This document shows positions 26,128 through 36,311 of a stretch of 64,000 nt of DNA, in pieces; positions within the stretch are counted from its first letter, which is position 1, and each line of letters opens with the position of its first letter. The notes under the pieces are model-generated. The model was given only the letters and a program-made list of their open reading frames with translations. It searched no databases and was not told where the DNA came from. Source of the DNA: Pseudomonas sp. Q2-TVG4-2 (GTDB lineage Bacteria > Pseudomonadota > Gammaproteobacteria > Pseudomonadales > Pseudomonadaceae); assembly GCF_013620795.1 (NCBI RefSeq), contig NZ_LGLW01000005.1, positions 124,001 through 188,000 of the forward strand, given 5' to 3'. Made by a program: the position numbers and the translations under genes.

Positions 26128-27474
26128 TCAATCGAGGTTTTGCAGCGCCTGGCCAACGGCATCGAATACGCGGTCGAGCTCTTCAGGCTTGGCATTGAAG
26201 GTTGGGCCGAACTGTAGGGTATCGCCACCGAAGCGGACATAGAAGCCAGCTTTCCACAACGCCATGCCGGCCTCGAAAGGACGAATAATGGCGTCACCAT
26301 CACGGGGCGCGATCTGCAGCGCGCCAGAAAGCCCACAGTTGCGGATGTCGACGACATGCTTGGCGCCTTTCAAACTGTGCAACATCTTTTCGAAATGAGG
26401 GGCCAGCTCAGCGGACTGCTCGACGAGATTGTCTTTCTTCAACAGCTCCAACGTGGCCAAACCGGCTGCACATGCAACCGGATGTGCGGAATAGGTATAG
26501 CCATGGGCAAACTCGACCGCATGCTCTGGGCTGGGCTGGTGCATGAACGTTTCGTAGATCTCGCGGCTGGCAACAACCGCACCCATTGGGATGGCGCCAT
26601 TAGTGATCTGCTTGGCCACGTTCATCAGGTCAGGGGTAACACCGAAATACTCAGCCCCCGTCCACTTGCCCAGGCGGCCAAACGCGGTGATCACCTCATC
26701 GAAGATGAGCAGGATATTGTTCTGGGTGCAGATCTCACGCAGACGTTGGAGATAGCCTTGAGGGGGGACGAGGACGCCGGCCGAACCGGACATCGGCTCG
26801 ACGATGACAGCAGCGATGTTAGAGGCGTCGTGCAACTCGATAAGTTTGAGCAGTTCGTTTGCCAGCTCTACCCCGCCCGTTTCGGCCGCGCCCTTCGTGA
26901 ACGCCATGCCTGGCTGCAAGGTATGCAGCAAGTGATCGACATCCATTAACTGTCCGAACATCTTACGGTTGCCACCGATGCCACCCAGGCTGGTGCCAGC
27001 GATATTGACGCCGTGATAGCCCCGTGCCCGACCAATCAGTTTGGCTTTCTCCGGCTGTCCCCTCAGGCGCCAGTAAGCGCGGGCCATCTTCACGGCCGTA
27101 TCGGCACATTCGGAGCCTGAGCCCGTGAAGAACACATGGTCCAAATCCCCGGGGGTCAACTCAGCGATTTTCTCCGCCAGTTGGAAGGACAACGGATGAC
27201 CGTACTGGAACGCCGGCGCGTAATCGAGCGTACCGAGTTGACGGGCAACTGCCTCTTGGATTTCCTTGCGAGCGTGTCCCGCCCCGCAGGTCCAAAGCCC
27301 GGACAGGCTGTCGTAAATCCGCCGGCCTTGGTCATCGATCAACCAACTGCCCTCGGCCCCAACGACCAGCCGCGGGTCACGTTGAAAGTTGCGGTTAGCC
27401 GAGAACGGCATCCAGTGAGCATCCAGCTTCAGTTGTTTGGCGATGCTCGAAGGAGACTGCAGAAGCTGATTCAT
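26128..27474 (-). CDS. Omega-amino acid:pyruvate aminotransferase
   Basis: This 448-residue class-III PLP aminotransferase closely resembles the beta-alanine/omega-amino acid:pyruvate transaminases of Pseudomonas, which are about 449 residues long. It has Lys288 (NVAKQITNG) for PLP, Asp259 in LIFDE, and the aromatic active-site stretch LWTCGAGH with Trp61. It would move an amino group from beta-alanine, 5-aminovalerate or similar amines to pyruvate. A LysR-type gene is divergently placed 101 bp away and probably controls it. Confidence 0.93.
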   Translation of the reverse strand: MNQLLQSPSSIAKQLKLDAHWMPFSANRNFQRDPRLVVGAEGSWLIDDQGRRIYDSLSGLWTCGAGHARKEIQEAVARQLGTLDYAPAFQYGHPLSFQLAEKIAELTPGDLDHVFFTGSGSECADTAVKMARAYWRLRGQPEKAKLIGRARGYHGVNIAGTSLGGIGGNRKMFGQLMDVDHLLHTLQPGMAFTKGAAETGGVELANELLKLIELHDASNIAAVIVEPMSGSAGVLVPPQGYLQRLREICTQNNILLIFDEVITAFGRLGKWTGAEYFGVTPDLMNVAKQITNGAIPMGAVVASREIYETFMHQPSPEHAVEFAHGYTYSAHPVACAAGLATLELLKKDNLVEQSAELAPHFEKMLHSLKGAKHVVDIRNCGLSGALQIAPRDGDAIIRPFEAGMALWKAGFYVRFGGDTLQFGPTFNAKPEELDRVFDAVGQALQNLD

Positions 27475-27575
27475 GACGTGAACCCTGGTTAGGCTGGACG
27501 TGACTCAGCTTGTGCCTGCGGGTTAGGTGAGTTAAATCTATATCTTCTTTACTAAACATATGGATTTACTTACGT

Positions 27576-28487
27576 GTGAGCAAGAAAGCTCCGCTTAACC
27601 AGGTCGCCGATTTCGACCTTCGCCTTCTAAGGATTTTCCGCACTGTGGTCGAATGCGGCAGCTTTTCCGCTGCTGAGAGCGTTCTGGGAATAAGCCGCTC
27701 AGCCATCAGCCTGCACATGAGCGATCTTGAGAAGCGGCTTGGCATGCGCCTGTGCCAACGTGGTCGGGCCGGGTTTGCCCTGACCGATGAGGGACGAGAG
27801 GTGTTGCGCGCGGGTGACGCCGTGCTGGCGGCCATCGAGGGCTTTCGCAGTGAGGTCAACCAACTACACCAGCAGCTCCGCGGTGACCTCAACATTGGCA
27901 TTGTCAACAACCTCGTCACTCAGCCGAAGATGCGCATCACCCGAGCTCTCAAAGCGGTCCGTGCTCAGGGTGTGGGGGTACGGATCAACATCAGCATGAG
28001 CACACCCGGCGACATCGAGCGTGGCTTGCTGGACGGCCGGCTACACGTCGGGGCAGTCCCGCTGGTTTCACCCCTTTCCGGGCTTGAGTACAGCCTGCTC
28101 TACGAAGAACACTCGAATCTGTACTGCAGCCGGGAACACCCATTGTTCGTGCGCGCCGCGAACGTCGACATGGAAGAGCTAAGCTGCGCCGATGCGGTGG
28201 TGCCCAGCTATCGCATGACTGCCGAAGCAATCGGACTGCATCAGCAGCTCAACTTGGCAGCGTCAGCGACCGATCGTGAAGGCATTGCATTTCTGATTCT
28301 GACCGGCAGCTACATCGGCTTTCTGCCAGACCACTACGCGGCGAACTGGGTCGATAAGGGATTGATGGCGCCGCTGAATCCGGGGCGGCTGTTCTTCGAT
28401 ACCAAGCTGGCGCTGGCCACGCGAAAGGGGCGTCGCCATCACCTGATCCTTGAGCATTTCATCGACGCTGTTCAGCACACCGCCTAG
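27576..28487 (+). CDS. LysR-family transcriptional regulator
   Basis: This 303-residue protein has an N-terminal winged helix (FDLRLLRIFRTVVECGSFS then AAESVLGISRSAIS) and a LysR effector-binding domain from about residue 90. The start is a GTG without a clear Shine-Dalgarno site. It is divergent from the omega-aminotransferase, the classic arrangement in which the regulator acts on its neighbour from the shared 101-bp gap. Confidence 0.88.
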   Translation: MSKKAPLNQVADFDLRLLRIFRTVVECGSFSAAESVLGISRSAISLHMSDLEKRLGMRLCQRGRAGFALTDEGREVLRAGDAVLAAIEGFRSEVNQLHQQLRGDLNIGIVNNLVTQPKMRITRALKAVRAQGVGVRINISMSTPGDIERGLLDGRLHVGAVPLVSPLSGLEYSLLYEEHSNLYCSREHPLFVRAANVDMEELSCADAVVPSYRMTAEAIGLHQQLNLAASATDREGIAFLILTGSYIGFLPDHYAANWVDKGLMAPLNPGRLFFDTKLALATRKGRRHHLILEHFIDAVQHTA

Positions 28488-28632
28488 ACCACGCGGTTGT
28501 CGTAATCACAGAAGGCGTACATTTGGGTCGACGGACCATGCTGTCACGGCGATGGAATGGGCGAATGCGGAAACGATTCGGATATTGCGGAAAATGACTT
28601 TCCCGAGATCGCTTTAACTGAGGTGTTACTAG

Positions 28633-28716
28633 TGCCCGGAGCGGGAATCGAACCCGCATACCCTTTCGGATGAGGGATTTTAAGTCCCTTGCGTCTACCA
28701 GTTTCGCCATCCGGGC
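28633..28716 (-). tRNA. tRNA-Leu (anticodon UAA)
   Basis: An 84-base cloverleaf is visible on the minus strand: acceptor GCCCGGA pairing with TCCGGGC, anticodon loop CTTAAAA, a long variable arm typical of leucine tRNAs, and GGTTCGATT-type T loop. The CCA end is not encoded. Confidence 0.95.
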
Positions 28717-28876
28717 AGGACGGTGAGCGCGATGCTCGATCGCGGCGCAGGACTATAACCAGCCACCCGCCGAGGTGCAACCCGAACGGTGCATCGTGAC
28801 CGCTGTTTTGAGGCTCTGCAGCGTGTAGCCCAGCAAGCATGGAGCGCGTCGTTTCTAGTTGGCTAAACCTGATGCC

Positions 28877-29071
28877 CTACTGAGTGCGTCGCATACCCGC
28901 GATCAGCCAGAACACCAAACCGAGAACGGGAAACAGCGCGATACCTATCGCCCACAGCGCCTTGGCGCCAACCGTGCGGTCGCTTTTGAACACGCTGATG
29001 ATAGCGAGCAGATCCAGCGCGACCACAATTACCGCAATGGCTATGGCGAAGTAACTCATTGCATCCGACAT
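28877..29071 (-). CDS. Small inner-membrane protein with PLD-nuclease N-terminal-type domain
   Basis: This 64-residue protein has two hydrophobic helices (about residues 6-26 and 38-58) joined by a basic loop. It ends in the FPVLGLVFWLIAG pattern of the PLDc_N domain seen in small membrane proteins and cardiolipin synthases. AAGGAG precedes the ATG. It lies between tRNA genes; function is unknown. Confidence 0.8.
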   Translation of the reverse strand: MSDAMSYFAIAIAVIVVALDLLAIISVFKSDRTVGAKALWAIGIALFPVLGLVFWLIAGMRRTQ

Positions 29072-29221
29072 GCAGCTCTCCTTGGTCAGCTCATATGTAA
29101 TGAGTCCAGGACGTCTCGCTACAGTTCCTTTGCGTTTCCCGATCCAGGCTGCCGCGTCGAGCCGGCACCTGTCTATCGGTACTGGGGACTACGAACGGCG
29201 TGCGTGCCGAACTCCAGGCAT

Positions 29222-29250
29222 AAAAAAACCGCAAGCTTGCGCTTGCGGTT
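29222..29250 (-). terminator. Terminator of the tRNA-Gly/tRNA-Cys transcript
   Basis: On the minus strand, AACCGCAAGC and GCTTGCGGTT form a 10-bp stem with a GCAA loop followed by a T run. It begins 10 bp after the tRNA-Cys CCA end. Confidence 0.9.
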
Positions 29251-29260
29251 TCTTTACTAA

Positions 29261-29334
29261 TGGAGGCCGATGTCGGAATCGAACCGGCGTACACGGATTT
29301 GCAATCCGCTGCATAACCACTCTGCCAACCGGCC
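29261..29334 (-). tRNA. tRNA-Cys (anticodon GCA)
   Basis: A 74-base cloverleaf including an encoded CCA is on the minus strand. The anticodon loop reads TTGCAAA, the discriminator is U, and the T loop is GGTTCGATTCC. Confidence 0.96.
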
Positions 29335-29340
29335 TCAAAA

Positions 29341-29369
29341 CGATGACGCCGCATACTGCGGCGTCATCG
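29341..29369. other. 13-bp perfect inverted repeat between tRNA-Cys and tRNA-Gly
   Basis: CGATGACGCCGCA, TAC, TGCGGCGTCATCG form a long perfect hairpin in the 44-bp spacer of the two tRNA genes. It may guide processing of the dicistronic precursor. Confidence 0.85.
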
Positions 29370-29378
29370 TCAACAAAC

Positions 29379-29454
<76 letters not shown>

Positions 29455-29524
29455 ATCGTCTTGGTGACGGGCGCCATTTTATAGTTTCGTCACGCCCCGT
29501 CAAGCCCTTGATTAAAAAAGTTTT

Positions 29525-30082
29525 TTATTTCTTTTCTGTAGGGCTGAGGTGGGGCCAGGCGGCCATCAAGTAATTGACCATGGACCACAACGTCAGCCCG
29601 GCGGCGACAATCAGCAAGGCATAGCCAAGCCCTACCCAGATAGTCGCAAGCGGCGGGTTGGCCAGCAGGATGACGAGCGCCACCATCTGCGCCGCCGTCT
29701 TCCACTTGCCCAGATTGGACACCGCCACCTGCGCCCGAGCGCCCAGTTCGGCCATCCATTCACGCAGGGCAGAGACCACGATCTCTCGCCCGATGATAAT
29801 CGCGGCCGGCAAGGTCAACCAAAGGTTCGCATGCTCTTCAACGAGCAATACCAATGCCACCGCCACCATCAGCTTATCCGCGACCGGATCGAGAAAAGCA
29901 CCGAACGGCGTGCTTTGCTGAAGCTTGCGGGCAAGGTACCCGTCCAGCCAGTCGGTGATCGCGGCGATGGCGAACACCGCGCTAGCGGCCAGATAGCTCC
30001 ATTGGAAGGGAAGGTAGAACAACAGAATGATGATCGGTATCAGCAGTACGCGCAGCACGGTGAGAATGTTTGGAATGTTCAT
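29525..30082 (-). CDS. pgsA: CDP-diacylglycerol-glycerol-3-phosphate 3-phosphatidyltransferase
   Basis: This 185-residue inner-membrane enzyme makes phosphatidylglycerophosphate, the first committed step to phosphatidylglycerol. The CDP-alcohol phosphotransferase signature is seen as [18 protein letters not shown] followed by FLDPVADKL, with all the conserved aspartates. The ATG at 30082 gives the family N-terminus [11 protein letters not shown]; a GTG 9 bp upstream is unlikely. It follows uvrC by 34 bp and belongs to the gacA-uvrC-pgsA unit. Confidence 0.95.
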   Translation of the reverse strand: MNIPNILTVLRVLLIPIIILLFYLPFQWSYLAASAVFAIAAITDWLDGYLARKLQQSTPFGAFLDPVADKLMVAVALVLLVEEHANLWLTLPAAIIIGREIVVSALREWMAELGARAQVAVSNLGKWKTAAQMVALVILLANPPLATIWVGLGYALLIVAAGLTLWSMVNYLMAAWPHLSPTEKK

Positions 30083-30116
30083 CGATACCACTGATCTGCG
30101 GGTTTAGGAGGTGATT

Positions 30117-31937
30117 CTACTCACTGTGCAGAGCGGCATAAATCGACTCGGCAAGCTTTTTACTGATGCCAGGCGCCTTGGCGATCTCGTCGAGGCTCGC
30201 GCGGCAGAGTTCCTGAAGACCACCAAAGTGCTTGAGCAGTTCGCGGCGGCGTTTCGGTCCGATGCCAGGCACGCCCTCCAGCGTAGAGGTCATTCGGGTT
30301 TTTCCGCGTCGTGCGCGGTGGCCGGTGATGGCGAAGCGGTGAGCCTCGTCGCGCACCTGCTGAATCAGATGGAGCGCAGGGGAATCGCCGGGCAGCGTGA
30401 ATTCATTCGCTGCGTCGTTGAGATAGAGCGTTTCCAGACCCGGCTTGCGGGTGACGCCCTTGGCCACGCCCAGCAAAATCAGTTCCGGCACGGCGAGCTC
30501 CTGCAGCACCTCACGGGCCATGTTGAGCTGCCCTTTGCCGCCGTCGACTAACAAAATATCCGGGAGCTTGCCCTCCCCTTCGGCGGCCTTCTTGAAACGA
30601 CGGGAAAGCGCCTGGTGCATGGCCGCATAATCATCGCCTGCAGTCACGCCTTCGATGTTGTAGCGGCGATAATCGGACTTCAGCGGTCCATCCGGACCGA
30701 ACACCACGCAGGACGCGACCGTGGCCTCACCACTGGAATGGCTGATGTCGAAGCATTCCAGCCGCGTCGGCAACTCGTCCAGGTCCAGTGCCTCAGCCAG
30801 GGCCTGGAAGCGTGCGGCCAGATGCTGGCGGCTCGCCAGGCGCGCCCCCAGCGCCTGCTCGGCGTTGGTCAGAGCGAGTTGCTGCCAACGCGCGCGGGTG
30901 CCACGAACACGATGCGTAATCATTAGCTCGACGTCGCGTAGCTCGGTAATCGCACTGATCAAGGTGTCAAAGTCTTCATGGACGGCATTGACGATCAGCT
31001 CAGACGGCAAATCCCGCTCCATGGAGCTTAGGTAATACTGCTCGAGGAACGCCTGCAGTACGTCGCTGACGCTCTCTTCGATCGCGACCTGCGGGAAGAA
31101 ATTCTTGCTGCCGAGCACCCGCCCTGCGCGCACGCTGATCAGGTGCACGCAGGCGCCCCCCGGACTCACCACGGCGGCGACGATATCGACATTGCCGCTG
31201 CCGCCTTCCATGCTCTGCTGATCCTGAACGCGGCGCAGAATACCGATCTGATCGCGGATCTCCGCGGCGCGCTCGAAATCAAGCGCCATCGCGGCCTTCT
31301 CCATGTTCTTCGACAATTCTTCGGCCAAGGCATTGCTACGCCCCTCCAGGAACATCACCGAATGCCGGACGTCTTCGGCGTATTCCTCGGGGTCGACTAG
31401 ATTCACGCATGGCGCCTTGCAGCGCTTGATCTGATATTGCAGGCACGGTCGGGTGCGATTGCGGTAATAGCTGTCTTCGCACTGGCGAACGAAGAAAGCC
31501 TTCTGCAGAAGGCCCAGGCTCTCGCGGATTGCCCCCGCGCTTGGATACGGACCGAAATAGCGGCCCGGTTCCTTCTTCGCGCCTCGATGAATGCTAAGCC
31601 GGGGAAAGTCGCCGCTCGAGAGAAACACGTAGGGGTACGACTTATCGTCGCGCAGCAGGATGTTGTATGGCGGGCGCCATTGTTTGATCAACGTCTGCTC
31701 AAGCAGCAGGGCTTCGGTCTCGTTCGCCGTGATGGTGGTTTCGACCTGGGCGATCTTTGCTACCAGCGCAGCTGTTTTCGGCGCCTGCCCTGTCTTGCGG
31801 AAGTAGCTCGCCAGCCGCTTCTTGAGGTTCTTGGCCTTGCCCACATAAAGCAGCTTGGCCTCGGCATCGAACATTCGATAGACACCGGGACGCCCGCTGC
31901 AGGAGGCGAGGAATGCAGACGAATCGAAGCCGCTCAT
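30117..31937 (-). CDS. uvrC: Excinuclease ABC subunit C
   Basis: This 606-residue nucleotide-excision-repair endonuclease has an N-terminal GIY-YIG domain ([24 protein letters not shown]), a UVR motif near residue 200 ([14 protein letters not shown]), the RNase-H-like second nuclease region ([24 protein letters not shown]), and C-terminal helix-hairpin-helix motifs ([13 protein letters not shown]). Its ATG shares one base with the gacA stop (TGATG), so it is translationally coupled to gacA, as in many gamma-proteobacteria. Confidence 0.97.
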   Translation of the reverse strand: MSGFDSSAFLASCSGRPGVYRMFDAEAKLLYVGKAKNLKKRLASYFRKTGQAPKTAALVAKIAQVETTITANETEALLLEQTLIKQWRPPYNILLRDDKSYPYVFLSSGDFPRLSIHRGAKKEPGRYFGPYPSAGAIRESLGLLQKAFFVRQCEDSYYRNRTRPCLQYQIKRCKAPCVNLVDPEEYAEDVRHSVMFLEGRSNALAEELSKNMEKAAMALDFERAAEIRDQIGILRRVQDQQSMEGGSGNVDIVAAVVSPGGACVHLISVRAGRVLGSKNFFPQVAIEESVSDVLQAFLEQYYLSSMERDLPSELIVNAVHEDFDTLISAITELRDVELMITHRVRGTRARWQQLALTNAEQALGARLASRQHLAARFQALAEALDLDELPTRLECFDISHSSGEATVASCVVFGPDGPLKSDYRRYNIEGVTAGDDYAAMHQALSRRFKKAAEGEGKLPDILLVDGGKGQLNMAREVLQELAVPELILLGVAKGVTRKPGLETLYLNDAANEFTLPGDSPALHLIQQVRDEAHRFAITGHRARRGKTRMTSTLEGVPGIGPKRRRELLKHFGGLQELCRASLDEIAKAPGISKKLAESIYAALHSE

Positions 31938-32581
31938 CAATTGATGGTATCGACCATGCCGTGCCGGACCGCGAGCAATGCCAACTCGACGTCACTGGTC
32001 ACCGAAAGCTTCTCGTAAATGCGATAGCGATAGGTGTTGACCGTCTTCGGCGACAGGCAAAGTTTGTCGGAAATGGTCTGAACCTTCTGGCAGTTGGCAA
32101 TCATCAAAGCGATTTGGATTTCGCGCTCGGACAGTAAGTCGAAAGGCGATCCGTTGACCTTCGGTTGGAATGACTTCAGTGCCAGTTGCTGAGCAATCTG
32201 CGGGCTAATGTAGCGCTGTCCGGCAAATACCATACGGATCGCCTGAATCATCTCATCGAGCGCCGCACCCTTGGTCAGGTAACCGGCGGCACCTGCCTGC
32301 AGCAGACGTGTCGGGAACGGGTCTTCTTCGCAGATGGTGACCGCAATGACCTTGATATCCGGATGACTACGCAGGAGCTTACGGGTGGCTTCGAGACCAC
32401 CGATTCCGGGCATCTTGACGTCCATCAACACCACGTCCGGTTTGAGCTCACGCGATTTCTTTATTGCGGCCTCGCCGGATTCCGCCTGACCGATCACCTG
32501 AAGGCCATCGATATCGGCGAGCATCCTGGAAATGCCTGTGCGTACCAGATCGTGGTCATCGACCACCAGCACCCTAATCAA
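31937..32581 (-). CDS. gacA: Response regulator GacA (UvrY)
   Basis: This 214-residue NarL/FixJ-type response regulator has the receiver aspartate Asp54 (VLMDVKMPG), acidic pocket Asp8-Asp9, and a LuxR-type C-terminal helix-turn-helix ([31 protein letters not shown]). With GacS it switches on small RNAs of the Rsm pathway. The start is a TTG, as reported for other Pseudomonas gacA genes, with AGAGGTG upstream. It heads the gacA-uvrC-pgsA unit. Confidence 0.97.
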   Translation of the reverse strand: MIRVLVVDDHDLVRTGISRMLADIDGLQVIGQAESGEAAIKKSRELKPDVVLMDVKMPGIGGLEATRKLLRSHPDIKVIAVTICEEDPFPTRLLQAGAAGYLTKGAALDEMIQAIRMVFAGQRYISPQIAQQLALKSFQPKVNGSPFDLLSEREIQIALMIANCQKVQTISDKLCLSPKTVNTYRYRIYEKLSVTSDVELALLAVRHGMVDTIN

Positions 32582-32793
32582 GCAGACACCTCTTTCAGTG
32601 CAAATTCAAAGCTGGCTGGCTGCTCGCTTCATAAGCGGCGAACTCTATCAAAAAATCCATCGGCATACCCAGACCATACATCGCAAGATGGCTATATGAC
32701 AGCACGCAACTGCCCCGCTGTTCGGGACTTTGTTGTGAACGTAAGCGCGCGCGAGCAAGTCTGACCCATTGATCAACATAGCCCTAACCGCTG

Positions 32794-33531
32794 GTGTCGC
32801 CTTTGTTTCCAAGCCTCGTCGCAGCCCTTGCGCTAGCTGCGGTCCATCTCTTCGCGGGACGTCTGCGCAGACTCAACCGTCTGCCTCGCAGCCGCTGGCT
32901 TTCGATGGCCGGGGGCGTTTCAGTGGCTTACGTGTTCGTTCATCTTCTACCGGAGCTGGCGCGTGGTCAGGAGGTGATGGACGGTAGCGATATCGCGTTG
33001 CTCGGCTACCTCGAACATCACGCCTATCTGCTAGCACTGCTTGGCCTCGCCGCCTTTTATGGCCTGGAGCGCCTGATCAAAAGACACCGAGACGAACTGC
33101 CCGAGCATGAGGAGTCCCATGCGGGTGTGTTCTGGCTGCACATGACGGCGTTTGCCATCTACAACGGGCTGATTGGCTACCTGTTGGTGCATGGCGAGAA
33201 TGGCAACCTGAGCTCGCTGATACTCTACTGTGTCGCGATGGGACTGCACTTTCTGGTCAATGACTTCGCCCTTCAGAGCGATCACAAGGATCTGTTCAGG
33301 CGACGTGGCCGCTGGCTGCTCGCGGTCATGCCCCTGGCCGGTTGGGCTGTGGGTAATGCTACCGAAGTCTCCGAGCTGGCCATTTCGGCGCTGACAGCGT
33401 TCGTTGGCGGCTCGATCATTCTGAACGTTCTCAAGGAGGAACTACCGGAGGAGCGCAAAAGCCGTTTCGGCGCCTTCCTGATCGGTTCGGTCGGTTATTC
33501 GATTCTGCTGCTCAGCTTTCAGAGCGGCTAA
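32794..33531 (+). CDS. Multi-pass membrane protein of unknown function
   Basis: This 245-residue protein has about seven hydrophobic segments and a His/Glu-rich cytoplasmic stretch (RHRDELPEHEESHAG) near residues 95-112. The proposed start is a GTG with no good ribosome-binding site, so the N-terminus is uncertain. The layout resembles ZIP-like metal permeases loosely, but I see no firm family motif. It is followed by the convergent acr3 gene. Confidence 0.75.
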   Translation: MSPLFPSLVAALALAAVHLFAGRLRRLNRLPRSRWLSMAGGVSVAYVFVHLLPELARGQEVMDGSDIALLGYLEHHAYLLALLGLAAFYGLERLIKRHRDELPEHEESHAGVFWLHMTAFAIYNGLIGYLLVHGENGNLSSLILYCVAMGLHFLVNDFALQSDHKDLFRRRGRWLLAVMPLAGWAVGNATEVSELAISALTAFVGGSIILNVLKEELPEERKSRFGAFLIGSVGYSILLLSFQSG

Positions 33532-33550
33532 TCGCGGCTCGCGTAAGGCT

Positions 33551-34627
33551 TCAGCTCTGCCGTAGTGTCAGGTTGTACCACTCACGGCTGCGATTAACCG
33601 TTCGAACCAGCCAAAGCATGACCGGCACTTCGATCAACACACCCACCACCGTGGCGAGCGCCGCGCCCGAGTTGAATCCATAAAGCACGATCGCCACTGC
33701 TACCGCCAGCTCGAAGAAATTCGATGCGCCGATCATCGCCGAGGGGCCGGCAACGTCATGACGCACCTGCCATTTGCGATTCAGCCAATAACCAAGGCCA
33801 GCAATGAATAGCGTCTGTAGCAGGATCGGCACTGCCAGCATGGCGATTATCAACGGCTGTTCGATGATTGCCTCGCCCTGGAACGAAAACAGCAGCACCA
33901 GCGTGGCCAACAGCGCCACAATCGAGAACGGTGCGCTTCGAGTCAGCGCCGCTTGGAATACCGCGGCCCCACGCACCATCATCCGAGCGCGAATGAACTG
34001 GGCGATGGCCAACGGAATCACGATATACATCAACACTGAGAGCAGCAGCGTGTCCCAAGGCACCGGAATGGATGACACGCCCAGCAGCAACGCCACGATC
34101 GGCGCAAAGGCGAACACCATCACGACATCGTTCAGCGCCACCTGAGTGAGCGTGAAATTGGCGTTGCCGCTGCAGAGATTGCTCCAGACGAACACCATCG
34201 CGGTACATGGCGCGGCGCCCAGCAGAATCAGTCCGGCCATGTAGCTATCCAGCTCAGCTGCGGGTAACCAGGGGGCGAAGATATGCTTGATGAAAAGCCA
34301 GCCAAGCAGCGCCATGGTGAACGGTTTTACCGCCCAGTTGATAAACAGCGTGATGCCCATGCTGGCACGCTGCGCATACACCTCACGCAGCGAGGAGAAG
34401 TCGATCTTCATGAGCATCGGGATGATCATTACCCAGATCAGCAATCCGACCGGAATATTCACATGCGCGACTTCCAGCGCGCCCACCGCCTGAGCGGCAG
34501 CTGGCGCATAGAGACCAAGCAATGTCCCGGCAACGATGCACAGAAATACCCAGAGTGTCAGATAGCGCTCGAAGAAACCGAGCGGCACACCCTCAGCCTT
34601 TTTGGCGGCCTCATATTGGCTGGACAT
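33551..34627 (-). CDS. acr3: Arsenite efflux permease Acr3
   Basis: This 358-residue, ten-helix membrane protein of the BASS/Acr3 family has the hallmark LLGAAPCTAMVFVWSNL with the conserved cysteine needed for As(III) export, and GVALNDVVMVF-like helices later. It begins MSSQYEAAKKAEGVPLGF. It is divergent from arsR across a 202-bp AT-rich gap. No arsC reductase is present nearby, so As(V) reduction must come from elsewhere or be bypassed by the GAPDH/ArsJ route encoded next door. Confidence 0.94.
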   Translation of the reverse strand: MSSQYEAAKKAEGVPLGFFERYLTLWVFLCIVAGTLLGLYAPAAAQAVGALEVAHVNIPVGLLIWVMIIPMLMKIDFSSLREVYAQRASMGITLFINWAVKPFTMALLGWLFIKHIFAPWLPAAELDSYMAGLILLGAAPCTAMVFVWSNLCSGNANFTLTQVALNDVVMVFAFAPIVALLLGVSSIPVPWDTLLLSVLMYIVIPLAIAQFIRARMMVRGAAVFQAALTRSAPFSIVALLATLVLLFSFQGEAIIEQPLIIAMLAVPILLQTLFIAGLGYWLNRKWQVRHDVAGPSAMIGASNFFELAVAVAIVLYGFNSGAALATVVGVLIEVPVMLWLVRTVNRSREWYNLTLRQS

Positions 34628-34829
34628 TCAGAATCCTATTCTCGCTAGATCTAAGCCCGCATACGCTAATCCATATGTTTTTGCCCGTAAAGCACAGCGC
34701 GCTTACCACTCCGGTGTGACAAACATATAAATGGGCTGAGAATCGATTGATTTCGCCCGCTGCTTTACCTTACATCTGATAAACAATATATTCGCCAAAA
34801 CGTATCTACTTCGATGGCGTCGACTCTCG
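34628..34829. promoter_or_regulatory. Divergent acr3/arsR control region
   Basis: The gap is AT-rich. CATATGTTT (34672-34680) and AAACATATA (34721-34729) form an imperfect inverted pair. A further AT-rich stretch with AACAATATATTC precedes arsR. These are candidate ArsR operators; the exact site cannot be fixed by eye. Confidence 0.4.
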
Positions 34830-35186
34830 ATGATTGAGCACCTGACTCCTATTACCGTTTTCAAATGCCTGGCAGACGAGACCCGTGCGCGGATGACTCT
34901 GCTGATCGCCCGTGAAGGTGAGCTATGCGTCTGCGAACTGACCTGCGCCTTGAACGAGGTCCAGCCCAAAGTTTCGCGGCATCTGGCGCAGCTTCGCAGC
35001 TGTGGTCTGCTGGCGGACCGCCGTCAAGGTCAATGGGTCTATTACCGGCTCCACCCGCACCTACCCGATTGGGTTCATCTGATGCTGCAGACCATTCTCG
35101 ATGCCAACAGAAACTGGTTGGCCTCCAACAGCCAGCGGCTGGAAGCGATGCGCAACCGGCCTGAACGCACCGCAGTATGTGGCTGA
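34830..35186 (+). CDS. arsR: Arsenical resistance repressor ArsR
   Basis: This 118-residue SmtB/ArsR repressor has a winged helix-turn-helix and the As(III)-sensing cysteines Cys33, Cys35 and Cys39 in [11 protein letters not shown], the same pattern as in the E. coli-type sensor helix. It represses its own operon and probably acr3 from the shared gap, releasing DNA when arsenite binds. arsH follows after 16 bp. Confidence 0.95.
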   Translation: MIEHLTPITVFKCLADETRARMTLLIAREGELCVCELTCALNEVQPKVSRHLAQLRSCGLLADRRQGQWVYYRLHPHLPDWVHLMLQTILDANRNWLASNSQRLEAMRNRPERTAVCG

Positions 35187-35202
35187 GCAAACAGGAGCTC
35201 CC

Positions 35203-35934
35203 ATGACCGATCATGATTTGTTTCAGACTGAGGTACCGAACATCGACGGCGATTTGCTCGCCCTCCCCGACCTGGAGCGGCTTAGCAATCCGGGCGGCCT
35301 GTCCCACCCTCCGCGAATTCTTTTGCTCCATGGTTCTAACCGCGAACGGTCATTCAGCCGCCTGCTGGTCGAGGAAGCGTCGCGCCTGTTGCGCCGCCTT
35401 GGGGCCGAGACGCGCATTTTCGATCCATCGGGGCTGCCGCTGCCGGATGACGCACCGGAAACCCATCCGAAGGTGAAGGAGCTACGGGAGCTGATGACCT
35501 GGTCCGAGGGGCAGGTCTGGTGTTCTCCCGAACGGCATGGCTCGATGAGTGCGGTATTCAAGGCGCAGATCGACTGGGTCCCTCTCGCGCTCGGCGCCGT
35601 CAGGCCGACGCAGGGCAAGACCCTAGCCGTGATGCAGGTCTGCGGCGGCTCGCAATCGTTCAACGTTGTGAATCAGCTGCGCGTGCTGGGTCGCTGGATG
35701 CGCATGTTCACCATCCCCAATCAGTCCTCGGTGCCCAAGGCCTTCCTGGAGTTCGACGATGCCGGCCGAATGAAGCCCTCGGCCTTCTACGATCGGCTGG
35801 TCGACGTCATGGAAGAGCTGATGAAGTTCACCCTCTTGCTGCGCGACCGCCAGGACTATCTCGTCGATCGCTACTCCGAACGCAAGGAATCAGCCGAAGC
35901 GCTGTCCCGGCGCGTCAATCAGCGTTCCATCTAG
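35203..35934 (+). CDS. arsH: NADPH-dependent FMN reductase ArsH
   Basis: This 243-residue flavoprotein has the flavodoxin-like phosphate loop [13 protein letters not shown] and the ArsH stretch [20 protein letters not shown]. ArsH proteins oxidise trivalent organoarsenicals and reduce quinones. The ATG at 35203 with ACAGGAG upstream is chosen; the frame is open further upstream into arsR without homology. Confidence 0.95.
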   Translation: MTDHDLFQTEVPNIDGDLLALPDLERLSNPGGLSHPPRILLLHGSNRERSFSRLLVEEASRLLRRLGAETRIFDPSGLPLPDDAPETHPKVKELRELMTWSEGQVWCSPERHGSMSAVFKAQIDWVPLALGAVRPTQGKTLAVMQVCGGSQSFNVVNQLRVLGRWMRMFTIPNQSSVPKAFLEFDDAGRMKPSAFYDRLVDVMEELMKFTLLLRDRQDYLVDRYSERKESAEALSRRVNQRSI

Positions 35935-35960
35935 CAGCGTGCCGACCCAGCGAGATATGA

Positions 35961-36287
35961 ATGCTTAATACCTTTGCCTTGTTTGCCGTCACCGCCGTCG
36001 CCGAGATCGTCGGTTGCTATTTGCCCTATCTCTGGTTGAAGCAGGGCAAGAGTGTCTGGTTGCTATTGCCCGCCGCGCTATCGCTGGCGTTGTTCGCCTG
36101 GCTGCTGTCGCTGCACCCGACCGCCGCAGGACGGGTCTATGCCGCTTACGGCGGCGTCTACGTCGGCATGGCGATGCTCTGGTTGTGGCTGGTGGATGGC
36201 GTTCGGCCAACCCATTGGGACCTGCTCGGCTGCGCAGTAGCCCTGCTCGGCATGGCGATCATTATGTTTGCACCGCGTGCCGCCTGA
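35961..36287 (+). CDS. ynfA: Small multidrug-resistance-like membrane protein YnfA (UPF0060)
   Basis: This 108-residue protein has four transmembrane helices and the YnfA pattern [27 protein letters not shown] and GVRPTHWD. YnfA resembles SMR-type transporters. Its place inside the ars operon, 26 bp after arsH and 24 bp before the GAPDH gene, suggests a role in arsenic or metalloid stress. That role is inference. Confidence 0.9.
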   Translation: MLNTFALFAVTAVAEIVGCYLPYLWLKQGKSVWLLLPAALSLALFAWLLSLHPTAAGRVYAAYGGVYVGMAMLWLWLVDGVRPTHWDLLGCAVALLGMAIIMFAPRAA

Positions 36288-36311
36288 ATTTGCTATCTGG
36301 AGTGATCTAAT

